From Spirochaetaceae bacterium (GTDB lineage Bacteria; Spirochaetota; Spirochaetia; UBA9216), in NCBI GenBank assembly GCA_028527945.1, contig JAQQAK010000230.1, positions 1-14,166 on the forward strand: a stretch of DNA of 14,166 nt, given 5' to 3'. The translations under genes were made by a program, and so were the position numbers. Shown here in pieces: positions 6,330-12,955 of this stretch (position 1 is its first letter; every line of letters begins with the position of its first letter). The notes beneath the pieces are model-generated. The model worked only from the letters and a program-made list of their open reading frames with translations. It ran no database searches and had not been told where the DNA came from.

Positions 6330-6352
6330 GTTTACGACTGTTTACGCAAACA
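6330..6352. promoter_or_regulatory. Candidate operator: tandem GTTTACG and a CG-centred palindrome
   Basis: GTTTACG occurs at 6330-6336 and again at 6340-6346, exactly 10 bases apart, one helical turn. The second copy is part of TGTTTACGCAAACA (6339-6352), which is symmetric at 12 of 14 positions around a central CG, the usual shape of LacI/GalR-family operators. It lies about 60-85 bases upstream of the 49-aa gene start, where a promoter is expected. Confidence 0.45.
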
Positions 6353-6432
6353 ATCAACAAAAAAATGAAAAATTTATAGAGCTACCCAACAGTCTAAAAT
6401 AACAGCTTTTAAATCATTTTTTACTAATGGTA
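6353..6432. other. Intergenic stretch downstream of usp
   Basis: This AT-rich 80-base stretch separates the usp stop codon from the candidate operator of the 49-aa gene. No clear terminator hairpin with a T-run was seen directly after usp, so read-through of the dctPQM-usp transcript into the small gene is possible. No other coding potential was seen here. Confidence 0.4.
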
Positions 6433-6903
6433 TTAACTTTCTGATTCATTTTCATCAGGAACTACAAGAACAGGACATTTCGATTTTCTTATAATCTTTT
6501 CAGTAAAATTACCTAGAAGCCTGTTTACCATATTGGCTCCCGCACCGCGGCCTATAACAATTAAATCTGTATCGTTTTCTTCAGAAAAAGTTAAAATTTC
6601 TTCACCAACGTTACCGACTGCAAAGTGGGTAGAATATGATATGGTATCAGGAATAATTGGAATATAAGTTTCTTTAATCTTTTTATCTATATCATGTTTT
6701 GCCTTAGCATCTACATCTTCATCTGTCTCATAAATATATGTCTTCCAAAATTGAGCATCTGGTTCTGGAATTGCATGAAAAATTATTATTTTACTATTCT
6801 CATTACCTGATGCAATATTTAGTGTGTAATGAAAAGCTGTCATCGCGTCCGTATTAAAATCTGTGCAAAATAAAATCTTCTTAAAAACATTTCTGTAAGG
6901 CAT
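6433..6903 (-). CDS. Universal stress protein (UspA family) linked to a TRAP transporter
   Basis: A 156-residue cytoplasmic protein from the ATG at 6903, which has AGGAGG (6918-6913) 9 bases upstream. A longer frame from a TTG at 6945 would cross that site and is rejected. The fold is the Usp alpha/beta type: KKILFCTDFNTDAMTAFHYTL (with the conserved Asp15), a central AVGNVGEEILTFSEENDTDLIVIG, and KSKCPVLVVP at the end. The nucleotide motif G-2x-G-9x-G-(S/T) is imperfect: it reads G118-R-G-A121, nine residues, then G131-N132, so the second Gly and the Ser/Thr are replaced. ATP binding may be weakened. It is the last gene of the dctPQM operon, 62 bases after dctM. In Halomonas TeaABCD such a Usp (TeaD) modulates the transporter, and the same role is inferred here. 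Confidence 0.9.
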   Translation of the reverse strand: MPYRNVFKKILFCTDFNTDAMTAFHYTLNIASGNENSKIIIFHAIPEPDAQFWKTYIYETDEDVDAKAKHDIDKKIKETYIPIIPDTISYSTHFAVGNVGEEILTFSEENDTDLIVIGRGAGANMVNRLLGNFTEKIIRKSKCPVLVVPDENESES

Positions 6904-6920
6904 TTTATTTTTCCTCCTGT

Positions 6921-6941
6921 AAAAAAACTGAAAGCAGTTTT
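6921..6941 (-). terminator. Attenuator-like hairpin between dctM and usp
   Basis: On the minus strand AAAACTG (6941-6935), a CTTT loop and CAGTTTT (6930-6924) form a 7-bp stem that runs directly into TTT (6923-6921), a weak intrinsic terminator shape. It ends 2 bases before the usp ribosome binding site. A second small inverted repeat, CAAGT/ACTTG, lies at 6943-6958. The stem has few GC pairs, so termination is likely partial. Confidence 0.4.
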
Positions 6942-6965
6942 CCAAGTGTTACTACTTGAAATTTC

Positions 6966-8267
6966 TTATCTGACAAGATTTGGCAGAAAGAGGCTAATCT
7001 GTGGAAAAGCAATTAGTATTACAGCAGATAAAACTAGCATAAGTAGGTAAGGCATTGCCCCTTTAAAAATTTCTGTAAGAGGTATATCTCGTTCTATACC
7101 ATTTACTACATAAACATTTACTCCTACTGGTGGGGTTATTACTCCCATTTGTGTAATGACTACAGCAATTACCCCAAACCATATTGGATTATAACCAAGT
7201 TCAAGAATAACAGGGTAGAATATTGGTACGGTTAAAAGTATAAGAGCTAAAGCATCTATAAAACAGCCTGCAACCATGAAGAACAACATTATAAGAAACA
7301 TAATTCCCCAGCCAGGGATTGGCAGAGATACGAAGAAGTTTGCCAGCGAAAAGGGGATCCTTGATACAGCAAGAAAACGGCCAAATATATTGGCTCCTGC
7401 TACAATAAAGAAAACCATGCATGAGGTTCTGACTGTTTCCAATATAATCTGTTTCAATTTTGAAAATGTAAGCTGACGCTGAACTATAGCTATTATAAAA
7501 CTTCCTGCGGCCCCAATAGCTGATGCTTCGATTGGAGTAAAAAGGCCTGTGAACATTCCTCCCATAACAAGAATGAATAACAGTAGGGTTTCAATAATTC
7601 CATTTAAAGATTGTAAACGTTCTTTCCAGCTGTGTTTTGTTCCGGAAGGTCCTAAAGATGGATTTCTTGCACATTGAAAATATATTGCAATACAAAAAAG
7701 CGTAGCTATAAGCAAGCCTGGAATAATTCCCGCAAGAAAAAGACTCTGAATAGATTGTTCCGTCATAATAGCGTAAACGATGAACACAACAGAAGGCGGA
7801 ATGAGCATTCCCAATGAGCCACCTGCCGCAACTGTTCCCGCAGCGAGTTTATCAGAATATCCGTAACGTTTCATTTCTGGAAGAGCTACAGAAGCCATCG
7901 TCGCGGCTGTTGCAGGTCCTGAACCGCATATTGCGCCAAATCCGGCACAAGCCCAGACTGTTGCCATGGCAAGACCTCCCTTTGTGTGTCCTGCCCAGAT
8001 ATAGGTTGTTTTAAATAATCTTTTACTTATCCCTGCGTGAAGAGCAACCTGTCCCATCATAATAAAAAGAGGTATTACAGTCAGGTTGTATGACGTAAAG
8101 GTTTCGAAAAGATCTGCCATTACCATGCTGAATGCGGCCTGTGGGCTTACAATTAGAGCAAAACCAATGACTCCGGAGGCTATCATTGCAAAGGCTACCG
8201 GCATTGAGGTAAGCAGGAGCGCGAATAATAAAATACAGCCAATAATTCCTGTCTGCACTGGTGTCAT
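6966..8267 (-). CDS. dctM: TRAP transporter large permease subunit DctM
   Basis: A 433-residue, very hydrophobic protein with about 12 or more membrane helices, the usual size of stand-alone DctM. Family landmarks are the AGFGAICGSGPATAATMASV segment (about 108-126), GSLGMLIPPSVVFIVYA (about 150-166), and TQMGVITPPVGVNVYVVNG near the C terminus. Together with DctQ it forms the Na+-driven membrane part that takes the substrate from DctP and carries it into the cytoplasm. Its ATG overlaps the stop codon of dctQ (ATGA), and AAAGGAGT (8285-8278) lies 10 bases upstream, so the two are translationally coupled. Confidence 0.96.
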   Translation of the reverse strand: MTPVQTGIIGCILLFALLLTSMPVAFAMIASGVIGFALIVSPQAAFSMVMADLFETFTSYNLTVIPLFIMMGQVALHAGISKRLFKTTYIWAGHTKGGLAMATVWACAGFGAICGSGPATAATMASVALPEMKRYGYSDKLAAGTVAAGGSLGMLIPPSVVFIVYAIMTEQSIQSLFLAGIIPGLLIATLFCIAIYFQCARNPSLGPSGTKHSWKERLQSLNGIIETLLLFILVMGGMFTGLFTPIEASAIGAAGSFIIAIVQRQLTFSKLKQIILETVRTSCMVFFIVAGANIFGRFLAVSRIPFSLANFFVSLPIPGWGIMFLIMLFFMVAGCFIDALALILLTVPIFYPVILELGYNPIWFGVIAVVITQMGVITPPVGVNVYVVNGIERDIPLTEIFKGAMPYLLMLVLSAVILIAFPQISLFLPNLVR

Positions 8268-8746
8268 GGTTTTATATACTCCTTTCCGGGATTAATCAGG
8301 TGATAAAAAAAGACTATCATCATAAGAAAACTGTTAAGGCTGATTACAATTGGAATCCAGAAAACAGGTAGCCCAAGGTTAGGAAAAACTTCTCCTTTGT
8401 TTAAAAGTGATAATCCATGTCTGAACGAATGATAAGAAAGAAGGCCAAATATAATAAGTGATGAAACTCTTATTATTGTATCCATTATTATACGGGTTGC
8501 TTTTCCTGCTTTATGATAAAAGTATTCTATTGCAATATGACCTTTTACTGCTGTAAGGTAGGGGAGGCCGCATGCTATGGATATTGCTCCACACGCTCTA
8601 ACCATGTCGTATGCTCCGGTTATGCCTGTATTAAATATTCTTAATATTACATCAGTTAATGTTATAAGCATCATCAAGATAGCTGCCACGCCAGAGATGA
8701 AAGCGAAGGCTGTTATAATTTTACGTATGAAAGAAAAAAACTTCAT
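8264..8746 (-). CDS. dctQ: TRAP transporter small permease subunit DctQ
   Basis: A 160-residue protein with four predicted membrane helices, about residues 10-33, 48-66, 86-104 and 126-148. The segment between helices 2 and 3 carries the DctQ-like GLPYLTAVKGHIAIEYFYHKAGK, where the hydrophilic KGHI-x-I-E-x-F turn is characteristic. DctQ pairs with DctM in the inner membrane and is required for transport. The gene starts 4 bases after the dctP stop codon, with no obvious ribosome binding site of its own, and overlaps dctM by 4 bases, so translation should be coupled across the cluster. Confidence 0.93.
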   Translation of the reverse strand: MKFFSFIRKIITAFAFISGVAAILMMLITLTDVILRIFNTGITGAYDMVRACGAISIACGLPYLTAVKGHIAIEYFYHKAGKATRIIMDTIIRVSSLIIFGLLSYHSFRHGLSLLNKGEVFPNLGLPVFWIPIVISLNSFLMMIVFFYHLINPGKEYIKP

Positions 8747-8750
8747 TGTA

Positions 8751-9782
8751 TTATTTTAACATTGACTGGAGATCTGAAATAAATGCCTTTCCTGGGAGAC
8801 CCTGCTTCTCAGTTTCAGCTATATATGAAGCAAAGATCGGTTGCATCGCTTTTACAAAAGCTTCATTCTCTGCGTCAGACAAATCGATGAATGTTTTTCC
8901 TAAATCTGATACAAACGCGCGGCCTTCATCATCAGCCTGATCCCATGCTTTTCCTTGTTTTTCTATCCATTCATCACTTACTTCAGAAATTACATTTTGC
9001 AGGTTTTCAGGTAATGCGTTCCATTTGTCTTTATTCATAACAGCAAACATTGTAGTTGTATATCCTATAGAGCGTGTATCTATGACATAATCAATTGCTT
9101 CACCCTGTTTCCAGCCTTTTAGAGTTTCTACTGGGCAGAAAGTAGCATCTACTACACCTTTCTGGAGGGCTTCATAAGTATCACCCTGACTCATGGATAT
9201 TGGGTTTGCTCCAAGAGCTTCAACAATTTTTGCGGAAAGTCCTGTACCTCTAATCTGTAGTCCTTCAAGATCTGATGCTTTATGTATTTCTTTTTTGCTT
9301 GCGAGTATACCTGGTCCATGAGCATGTATATATAAGACATGAACGCCTGAAAGCTCTTCTGGTTGATATTTCTTTACCATTTCATTTGCAGCTTTTGTTG
9401 CAGTTTTTCCATCAGGATAACCTACTGGTAAATCAAGGCCTTCTAAAAGAGGAAACCGTCCTCTTGTGTAGGCAAAAGCACTCATTCCCATATCTGCTAT
9501 ACCAGATTCAACTGCTTCATATGTTTGAGTTGCGTTGGAGAGAGTCCCTCCAAAAAACATTGTTATTTTTATCTGGCCCTCTGTTCGTTTTTCTATCTCT
9601 TTAGCCCATGCTTCAGCAGTTTTAGCCTGAAGGTGTGTGGCCGGGAAAAATACGGCATAGTTATATTCATATGTTTTTTTCTTAGCTTCTTTAGTTGTTC
9701 CACTGTTTTCTTTTTTGCTGCAACCTGTAAATAAAGTTAATGATAATGTGATTATAATAAGTGCTGACAGGAAATTTTTCAT
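8751..9782 (-). CDS. dctP: TRAP transporter substrate-binding lipoprotein DctP
   Basis: A 343-residue protein with a lipoprotein signal peptide: MKNFLSALIIITLSLTLFTGC, lipobox LFTGC with Cys21. It should therefore be anchored to a membrane in the periplasm rather than free, as is common in spirochaetes. The mature part is a DctP fold: FFPATHLQAKTAEAWAKEIEKRT, then YIHAHGPGILASKKEIHKASDLEGLQIRGTG with Arg178 at the position of the carboxylate-binding arginine, then GDTYEALQKGVVDATFCPVETLKGWK. The ligand is probably an organic acid, but this HAHGPG subgroup does not identify which. AAAGAGG (9797-9791) lies 8 bases before the ATG. It is the first gene of dctPQM-usp. Confidence 0.95.
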   Translation of the reverse strand: MKNFLSALIIITLSLTLFTGCSKKENSGTTKEAKKKTYEYNYAVFFPATHLQAKTAEAWAKEIEKRTEGQIKITMFFGGTLSNATQTYEAVESGIADMGMSAFAYTRGRFPLLEGLDLPVGYPDGKTATKAANEMVKKYQPEELSGVHVLYIHAHGPGILASKKEIHKASDLEGLQIRGTGLSAKIVEALGANPISMSQGDTYEALQKGVVDATFCPVETLKGWKQGEAIDYVIDTRSIGYTTTMFAVMNKDKWNALPENLQNVISEVSDEWIEKQGKAWDQADDEGRAFVSDLGKTFIDLSDAENEAFVKAMQPIFASYIAETEKQGLPGKAFISDLQSMLK

Positions 9783-9859
9783 AAAATCAACCTCTTTGAT
9801 AATGTGTAAAAATTAGATTCAAGAATAACTGATATATATGGAAAACGCAAATTTAATAT

Positions 9860-9888
9860 TTAATGAGGCTCTTTTCAGACTTTGTCAA
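9860..9888 (-). promoter_or_regulatory. Probable promoter of the dctPQM-usp operon
   Basis: On the minus strand a perfect -35 box TTGACA (9888-9883) is followed after 17 bases by CATTAA (9865-9860), or at wider spacing by TTAAAT. The -10 match is poor, which suggests an activated promoter. About 80 bases of leader precede dctP; no riboswitch-like fold was recognised. Confidence 0.45.
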
Positions 9889-9971
9889 GTTTTCACTTCG
9901 TGTTAAACTATGGTTTTCATCGGGAAAATTCTTTAAAATTGTTTGATATAAAAGATTAAGAGGAAAAATCA

Positions 9972-11075
9972 ATGGGTAAAAAAGATCTGGACGAAATGAT
10001 GGATCAGGTTCAATTTGTAAATGAATCCAACGCAGAAGAAGCTCTGGAGGTTTATGAAAAAGTTATTATAAAAGATCCTCAAAATAAAAGAGCCTTAGAA
10101 TGGCGGGCTATATGCCTTCATCTTCTTAATAGCCATGAGGAGGCAGCTTTTTTCTTTGAGCAGTTTCTTGAAAAAAATAGTAGCAGCAGGGCTCAATTTT
10201 ATTACGGGAACAGTCTTAGAGCTTTAGGAGCCCTGAAGAAGGCAGAAGCTCTTCTTCTTCCTCTGCTTGATGACAATAATTATATGATAAAGGCAGAAGA
10301 AAGCTTGGCCTTTCTTTATAGCGATATGAAAGAATATTCCAAAGCCCTACATTATGCGCAAAAGGTTTGTTCTCAATGGCCGTCAGGCCCTGATTATTAT
10401 AATATGGCCTGTTATGCTTCCATGGCGGGGGAAAACGCAATTGCTTTTGAAGCATTAAAGAATAGTATTATAACTTGGGAAAATACACGGACATCAATGT
10501 GTGGGGATCCTGATTTTGCTCCCATTCGCGACACTGAAGAGTTCCAGTATCTCATGGAAAATGAAATTAAAGATAGGATAGAACTTGTGGAAACAGAAGA
10601 AAAACAGGATATCAAACTTTTTCCTTCATTAAAGGAGAGTTTGATGGAAGAAAATCAATATGAAAAAAAACTTTTGCCCATGCTTTCTTTTGATGGAGGT
10701 ATAATCCGTCCAGAATGGAAGGGAAGAGTTTTTCAGTTTATCTATCATTCAGTTTCCATATCACGACTTGATTTCAAACCGATAGATGGCAAATATCGGC
10801 TGTTGTTAAAAGAAGAAACTACTGAAGAAATCGAAGATTTTGACGAGATAGCATGTGAGCCAGTTTTTATGAAGCCAGCAGAAAGTAGCCGCGGTACAAC
10901 CACTTTGCTTCTTGAAGTTCCTCGCTGGTGTCAGTCTAATGAAACCCCTTTTGATCCCGAAGGGAAACCTATGACCTTTGTGGCTCAGTTGGAATCGGAT
11001 GATATTTTTGGATCGCTCTATCTCTTTTATTCGGAAAAACACAATCTGGTCAGCCAAGTGTTTCAGTGTACTTAA
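9972..11075 (+). CDS. TPR-repeat protein with an uncharacterised C-terminal domain
   Basis: A 367-residue protein without signal peptide or membrane helices, so cytoplasmic. Residues about 15-180 form four or five tetratricopeptide repeats: EEALEVYEKVIIKDPQNKRALEWRAICL, HEEAAFFFEQFLEKNSSSRAQFYYGNSL, KKAEALLLPLL, YSKALHYAQKVCSQWPSGPDYYNMACYAS. They end in the capping motif DPDFAPIRDTEEFQYLM. After an acidic linker (about 185-225) comes a beta-rich domain of about 140 residues. It ends in PMTFVAQLESDDIFGSLYLFYSEKHNLVSQVFQCT, which loosely recalls the end of DUF1963/YwqG-like proteins. That link is tentative. AAGAGGA (9958-9964) lies 7 bases before the ATG. It is divergent from dctP and has no evident partner gene. 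Confidence 0.85.
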   Translation: MGKKDLDEMMDQVQFVNESNAEEALEVYEKVIIKDPQNKRALEWRAICLHLLNSHEEAAFFFEQFLEKNSSSRAQFYYGNSLRALGALKKAEALLLPLLDDNNYMIKAEESLAFLYSDMKEYSKALHYAQKVCSQWPSGPDYYNMACYASMAGENAIAFEALKNSIITWENTRTSMCGDPDFAPIRDTEEFQYLMENEIKDRIELVETEEKQDIKLFPSLKESLMEENQYEKKLLPMLSFDGGIIRPEWKGRVFQFIYHSVSISRLDFKPIDGKYRLLLKEETTEEIEDFDEIACEPVFMKPAESSRGTTTLLLEVPRWCQSNETPFDPEGKPMTFVAQLESDDIFGSLYLFYSEKHNLVSQVFQCT

Positions 11076-11103
11076 ATAGATTTAATAGGATAAGGAGATT
11101 TTT

Positions 11104-11136
11104 ATGATAAAAAAGTTATATTGGTTATTCAGGTAA
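11104..11136 (+). CDS. Possible 10-aa peptide or truncated gene start
   Basis: AAGGAG (11092-11097) sits 6 bases before an ATG that opens a frame of only ten codons, MIKKLYWLFR, then TAA. The A6 run at 11109-11114 offers a frameshift point: with one more A the frame would read MIKKVILVIQVKTLKKM and continue to the TAA at 11214-11216. This could be a decayed gene that once followed the TPR gene, or a short leader peptide. No downstream plus-strand gene is close enough for simple attenuation. Confidence 0.3.
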   Translation: MIKKLYWLFR

Positions 11137-11171
11137 AAACTTTGAAAAAAATGGATCTCTTCATTTTAAAG

Positions 11172-11212
11172 CCACGTAAAACAGCCGGGCGTAACGCTTC
11201 AGTTCTACGTGG
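11172..11212. terminator. Long imperfect hairpin between convergent genes
   Basis: CCACGTA (11172-11178) pairs with TACGTGG (11206-11212), extended inward by AAC/GTT after a one-base mismatch and capped by GCG-TAA-CGC (11189-11197). It is the most GC-rich element in the junction between the TPR gene and the convergent isochorismatase-family gene. No T-run follows on either strand, so it may be a Rho-independent terminator only in a loose sense, or a dispersed palindromic repeat. Confidence 0.4.
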
Positions 11213-11228
11213 TTAATGCTAAAACTGT

Positions 11229-11720
11229 TTAACCTAATAAGTCATTCAGACAAATATTTTTACAGCCCTTACTTTCATAGTAGTCAAGCATTCCGTCAAT
11301 CTTTCTTTTGTCATAGCTTGTAATACAATCAGAAATGACATTAACATCATAATCTGCTTTGCGCAGGTTGTAACAGGTTGATTTTACACAATAAGCCGCA
11401 TCTGCTCCCGTAATATAAAAATCTCTTATTTCGTTTTTTTTAATAAAGTCTACAAAACCTTCACTGGTTAGGGCGTTTCCCTTGTATTTGGTAAAAACAT
11501 TTTTTGATACTATTTTTAGGTCTGAAACGAATTCAGCTCCCTTTGTGTCGTGTTTAAATGTTCTTGTTCCAGGTGACAAATTTTCATGCCTTATATAAAT
11601 AACATGAATATTATTACTCACTGCCCAATCAATGGCCTTATTGATATTGTCAATAACTTCCTTGTAATTCTTTGTGATATCATTTTGAATATCGATTATT
11701 ACCAAGGCTTTTTTCTGCAT
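11229..11720 (-). CDS. Isochorismatase-family cysteine hydrolase
   Basis: A 163-residue cytoplasmic protein, short but typical of the compact members of the family. It opens KKALVIIDIQND, giving the catalytic Asp10. The lysine of the triad is most likely Lys78 in FTKYKGNAL, matching K-x3-S-A-F in relatives. The nucleophile is Cys111 in ITGADAAYCVKSTCYNLRKADYDV, which has the usual helix-start Cys after the cis-peptide turn. Members hydrolyse isochorismate, nicotinamide, ureidoacrylate or other amides, and the substrate here cannot be read from sequence. The start is firm: AAGGAGG (11732-11726) lies 5 bases before the ATG. The gene is divergent from the WYL regulator across a 113-base region and is its likely target. 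Confidence 0.92.
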   Translation of the reverse strand: MQKKALVIIDIQNDITKNYKEVIDNINKAIDWAVSNNIHVIYIRHENLSPGTRTFKHDTKGAEFVSDLKIVSKNVFTKYKGNALTSEGFVDFIKKNEIRDFYITGADAAYCVKSTCYNLRKADYDVNVISDCITSYDKRKIDGMLDYYESKGCKNICLNDLLG

Positions 11721-11765
11721 TTTTTCCTCCTTGCAGGCTTTTTCTTTACTCTCACATTATGCCTT

Positions 11766-11781
11766 ACAATTGTTGACAACA
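11766..11781. promoter_or_regulatory. Overlapping palindromes in the shared promoter region (candidate operator)
   Basis: ACAATTGT (11766-11773) is a perfect 8-base palindrome, and TGTTGACAACA (11771-11781) is a perfect 11-base palindrome overlapping it. The second covers the -35 box of the WYL-regulator promoter, where a bound protein would block RNA polymerase. This suggests autoregulation and possibly joint control of the divergent hydrolase gene. Confidence 0.55.
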
Positions 11782-11801
11782 GTATGGCGACAATCTATAA
11801 A
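11773..11801 (+). promoter_or_regulatory. Strong sigma70-type promoter of the WYL-regulator gene
   Basis: A perfect TTGACA (11773-11778), a 17-base spacer and TATAAA (11796-11801) give 11 of 12 consensus bases at optimal spacing. The expected start of transcription is near 11808, leaving a leader of about 26 bases. Confidence 0.8.
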
Positions 11802-11833
11802 TATAAAAAGAAATTTTGTGAGGCGGCTATCAT

Positions 11834-12766
11834 ATGAAGATTGACAGGCTTGTGAGTATTATTATGCTACTCCTTGATAAAAAGCGTATAGGCGCTCAGG
11901 AATTAGCAGACATGTTTGAAGTATCGCCCCGCACAATCTACCGCGATATAGATACCATTAATATGGCGGGAATTCCTGTCTGCTCGGTACCCGGTGTAGG
12001 CGGCGGCTTTGAGATTATGCAAAATTACAAGATTGATAAAAACGTTTTTTCTACCACCGACCTCTCCGCTATCTTGATGGGGCTTTCAAGTCTTTCCTGC
12101 ATGATAAGGGGGGACGAACTGCTAAACGCGCTTTCGAAGGTAAAGAGTTTTATTCCTGCCGATAAAGCGAAAGATATTGAATTAAAAACAAAGCAAATTT
12201 ATATAGATTTAAGCCCGTGGATGGGCAACCGGAACATTCCTCCATATCTGGAAATAATTAAAACAGCTTTGCAGGAAAATAAACTGCTTTCGTTTGTATA
12301 TATAGATAGCCATGGGAACAGAACCGCACGAACAGTCGAGTCGTCTCAGATTGTATTAAAAAGCAGTCATTGGTACCTGTATGGGTACTGCCGAAAAAGA
12401 AATGATTTTCGCCTATTTAAACTATCCCGCATATCAAAGCTGCAAATACAAGAGGAGGTCTTTGCTCCGCGAGTTTTTCAAAAACCGCAGCTATATTTCG
12501 ATGATGCTCTGGAGGATATGCAAAAGACTATTAAAATTCGTATTCATAAATCAGTCATGGAAAGAGTTCTTGATTTTTGTACTTATGAAAACTTTTTGCC
12601 TGATGGTGATGAATATTATCTTGTTAGTTTTCCCTTCATAGAGAACGAATACTACTACAATATTCTCTTAAGCCTTGGAGATAAATGTGAATGTCTGGCC
12701 CCCCCGCATGTCCGTACAGAAATGAAGCGTAGAATACATGAAATAGCTGCCATTTATGAATGTTAA
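11834..12766 (+). CDS. HTH/WYL-domain transcriptional regulator (YafY-like)
   Basis: A 310-residue protein. Residues 1-60 form a DeoR-type winged helix: KIDRLVSIIMLLLDKKRIGAQ, then LADMFEVSPRTIYRDIDTINMAGIPV with the recognition helix SPRTIYRDI, then the wing VGGGFE. Residues about 140-215 are a WYL ligand-binding domain, with the family signature at W180-Y181-L182 (SSHWYLYGYCRKRNDFRLFKLSRI). The C-terminal WCX region carries ITIKIRIH-like strands and ends in MKRRIHEIAAIYEC. The length is normal for the family. GAGG (11820-11823) lies 10 bases before the ATG, a weak ribosome binding site after a strong promoter. By eye its DNA is clearly richer in GC than the ankyrin region, which hints at a different origin. 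Its likely targets are itself and the divergent hydrolase. Confidence 0.93.
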   Translation: MKIDRLVSIIMLLLDKKRIGAQELADMFEVSPRTIYRDIDTINMAGIPVCSVPGVGGGFEIMQNYKIDKNVFSTTDLSAILMGLSSLSCMIRGDELLNALSKVKSFIPADKAKDIELKTKQIYIDLSPWMGNRNIPPYLEIIKTALQENKLLSFVYIDSHGNRTARTVESSQIVLKSSHWYLYGYCRKRNDFRLFKLSRISKLQIQEEVFAPRVFQKPQLYFDDALEDMQKTIKIRIHKSVMERVLDFCTYENFLPDGDEYYLVSFPFIENEYYYNILLSLGDKCECLAPPHVRTEMKRRIHEIAAIYEC

Positions 12767-12830
12767 TAAGCATAGGGCGGAGGAAGCTATTAAATAGAAA
12801 TAACTTGAGGAAATTTCAAAGCTCACAGAG

Positions 12831-12857
12831 TTTTAAATTCCCTTTATGGAATTAAAA
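12831..12857 (+). terminator. Possible terminator after the WYL-regulator gene
   Basis: TTTT plus AATTCC (12836-12841) pairs with GGAATT (12848-12853) plus AAAA, with one bulged base and a 6-base loop. A TTTTTTCTTTC tract begins about 9 bases after the stem. The stem is AT-rich and the tract distant, so strength is doubtful. Confidence 0.35.
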
Positions 12858-12916
12858 TTACAGGAGTTTTTTCTTTCTGCTGTAAAACACTGGAAAAGCA
12901 TATAAACAGATTTCTT

Positions 12917-12946
12917 ATAACTCCAGGCCTTTTGGCCGGGAGTTAT
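12917..12946. terminator. Strong hairpin downstream of the MFS gene
   Basis: ATAACTCC (12917-12924), an A-G mismatch and GGCC (12926-12929) pair across a TTTT loop with GGCC (12934-12937) and GGAGTTAT (12939-12946). It begins 9 bases after the MFS stop codon on the minus strand. T-runs after it are short on both strands, but its stability and position between convergent genes favour a shared terminator. Confidence 0.7.
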
Positions 12947-12955
12947 TAATCTCCT

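Noticed and set aside
6047..6432. Riboswitch or structured non-coding RNA in the gap next to usp
   Set aside because: The structure present is explained better by a terminator plus the leader of the 49-aa gene; no known riboswitch core was recognised.
6904..6945. TTG start at 6945 for the universal stress protein
   Set aside because: The extra residues cover the SD and hairpin, and Usp homologues begin close to the KKILFCTDF strand.
11172..11212. Integron attC site, considered because treponemes can carry integrons
   Set aside because: The hairpin lacks recognisable RYYYAAC and GTTRRRY core sites at its ends, and no integrase or cassette-like array is present.
12846..12905. 19-codon frame starting ATGGAATTA after the WYL gene
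   Set aside because: It has no SD, and its start lies within the possible terminator hairpin, so coding is unlikely.
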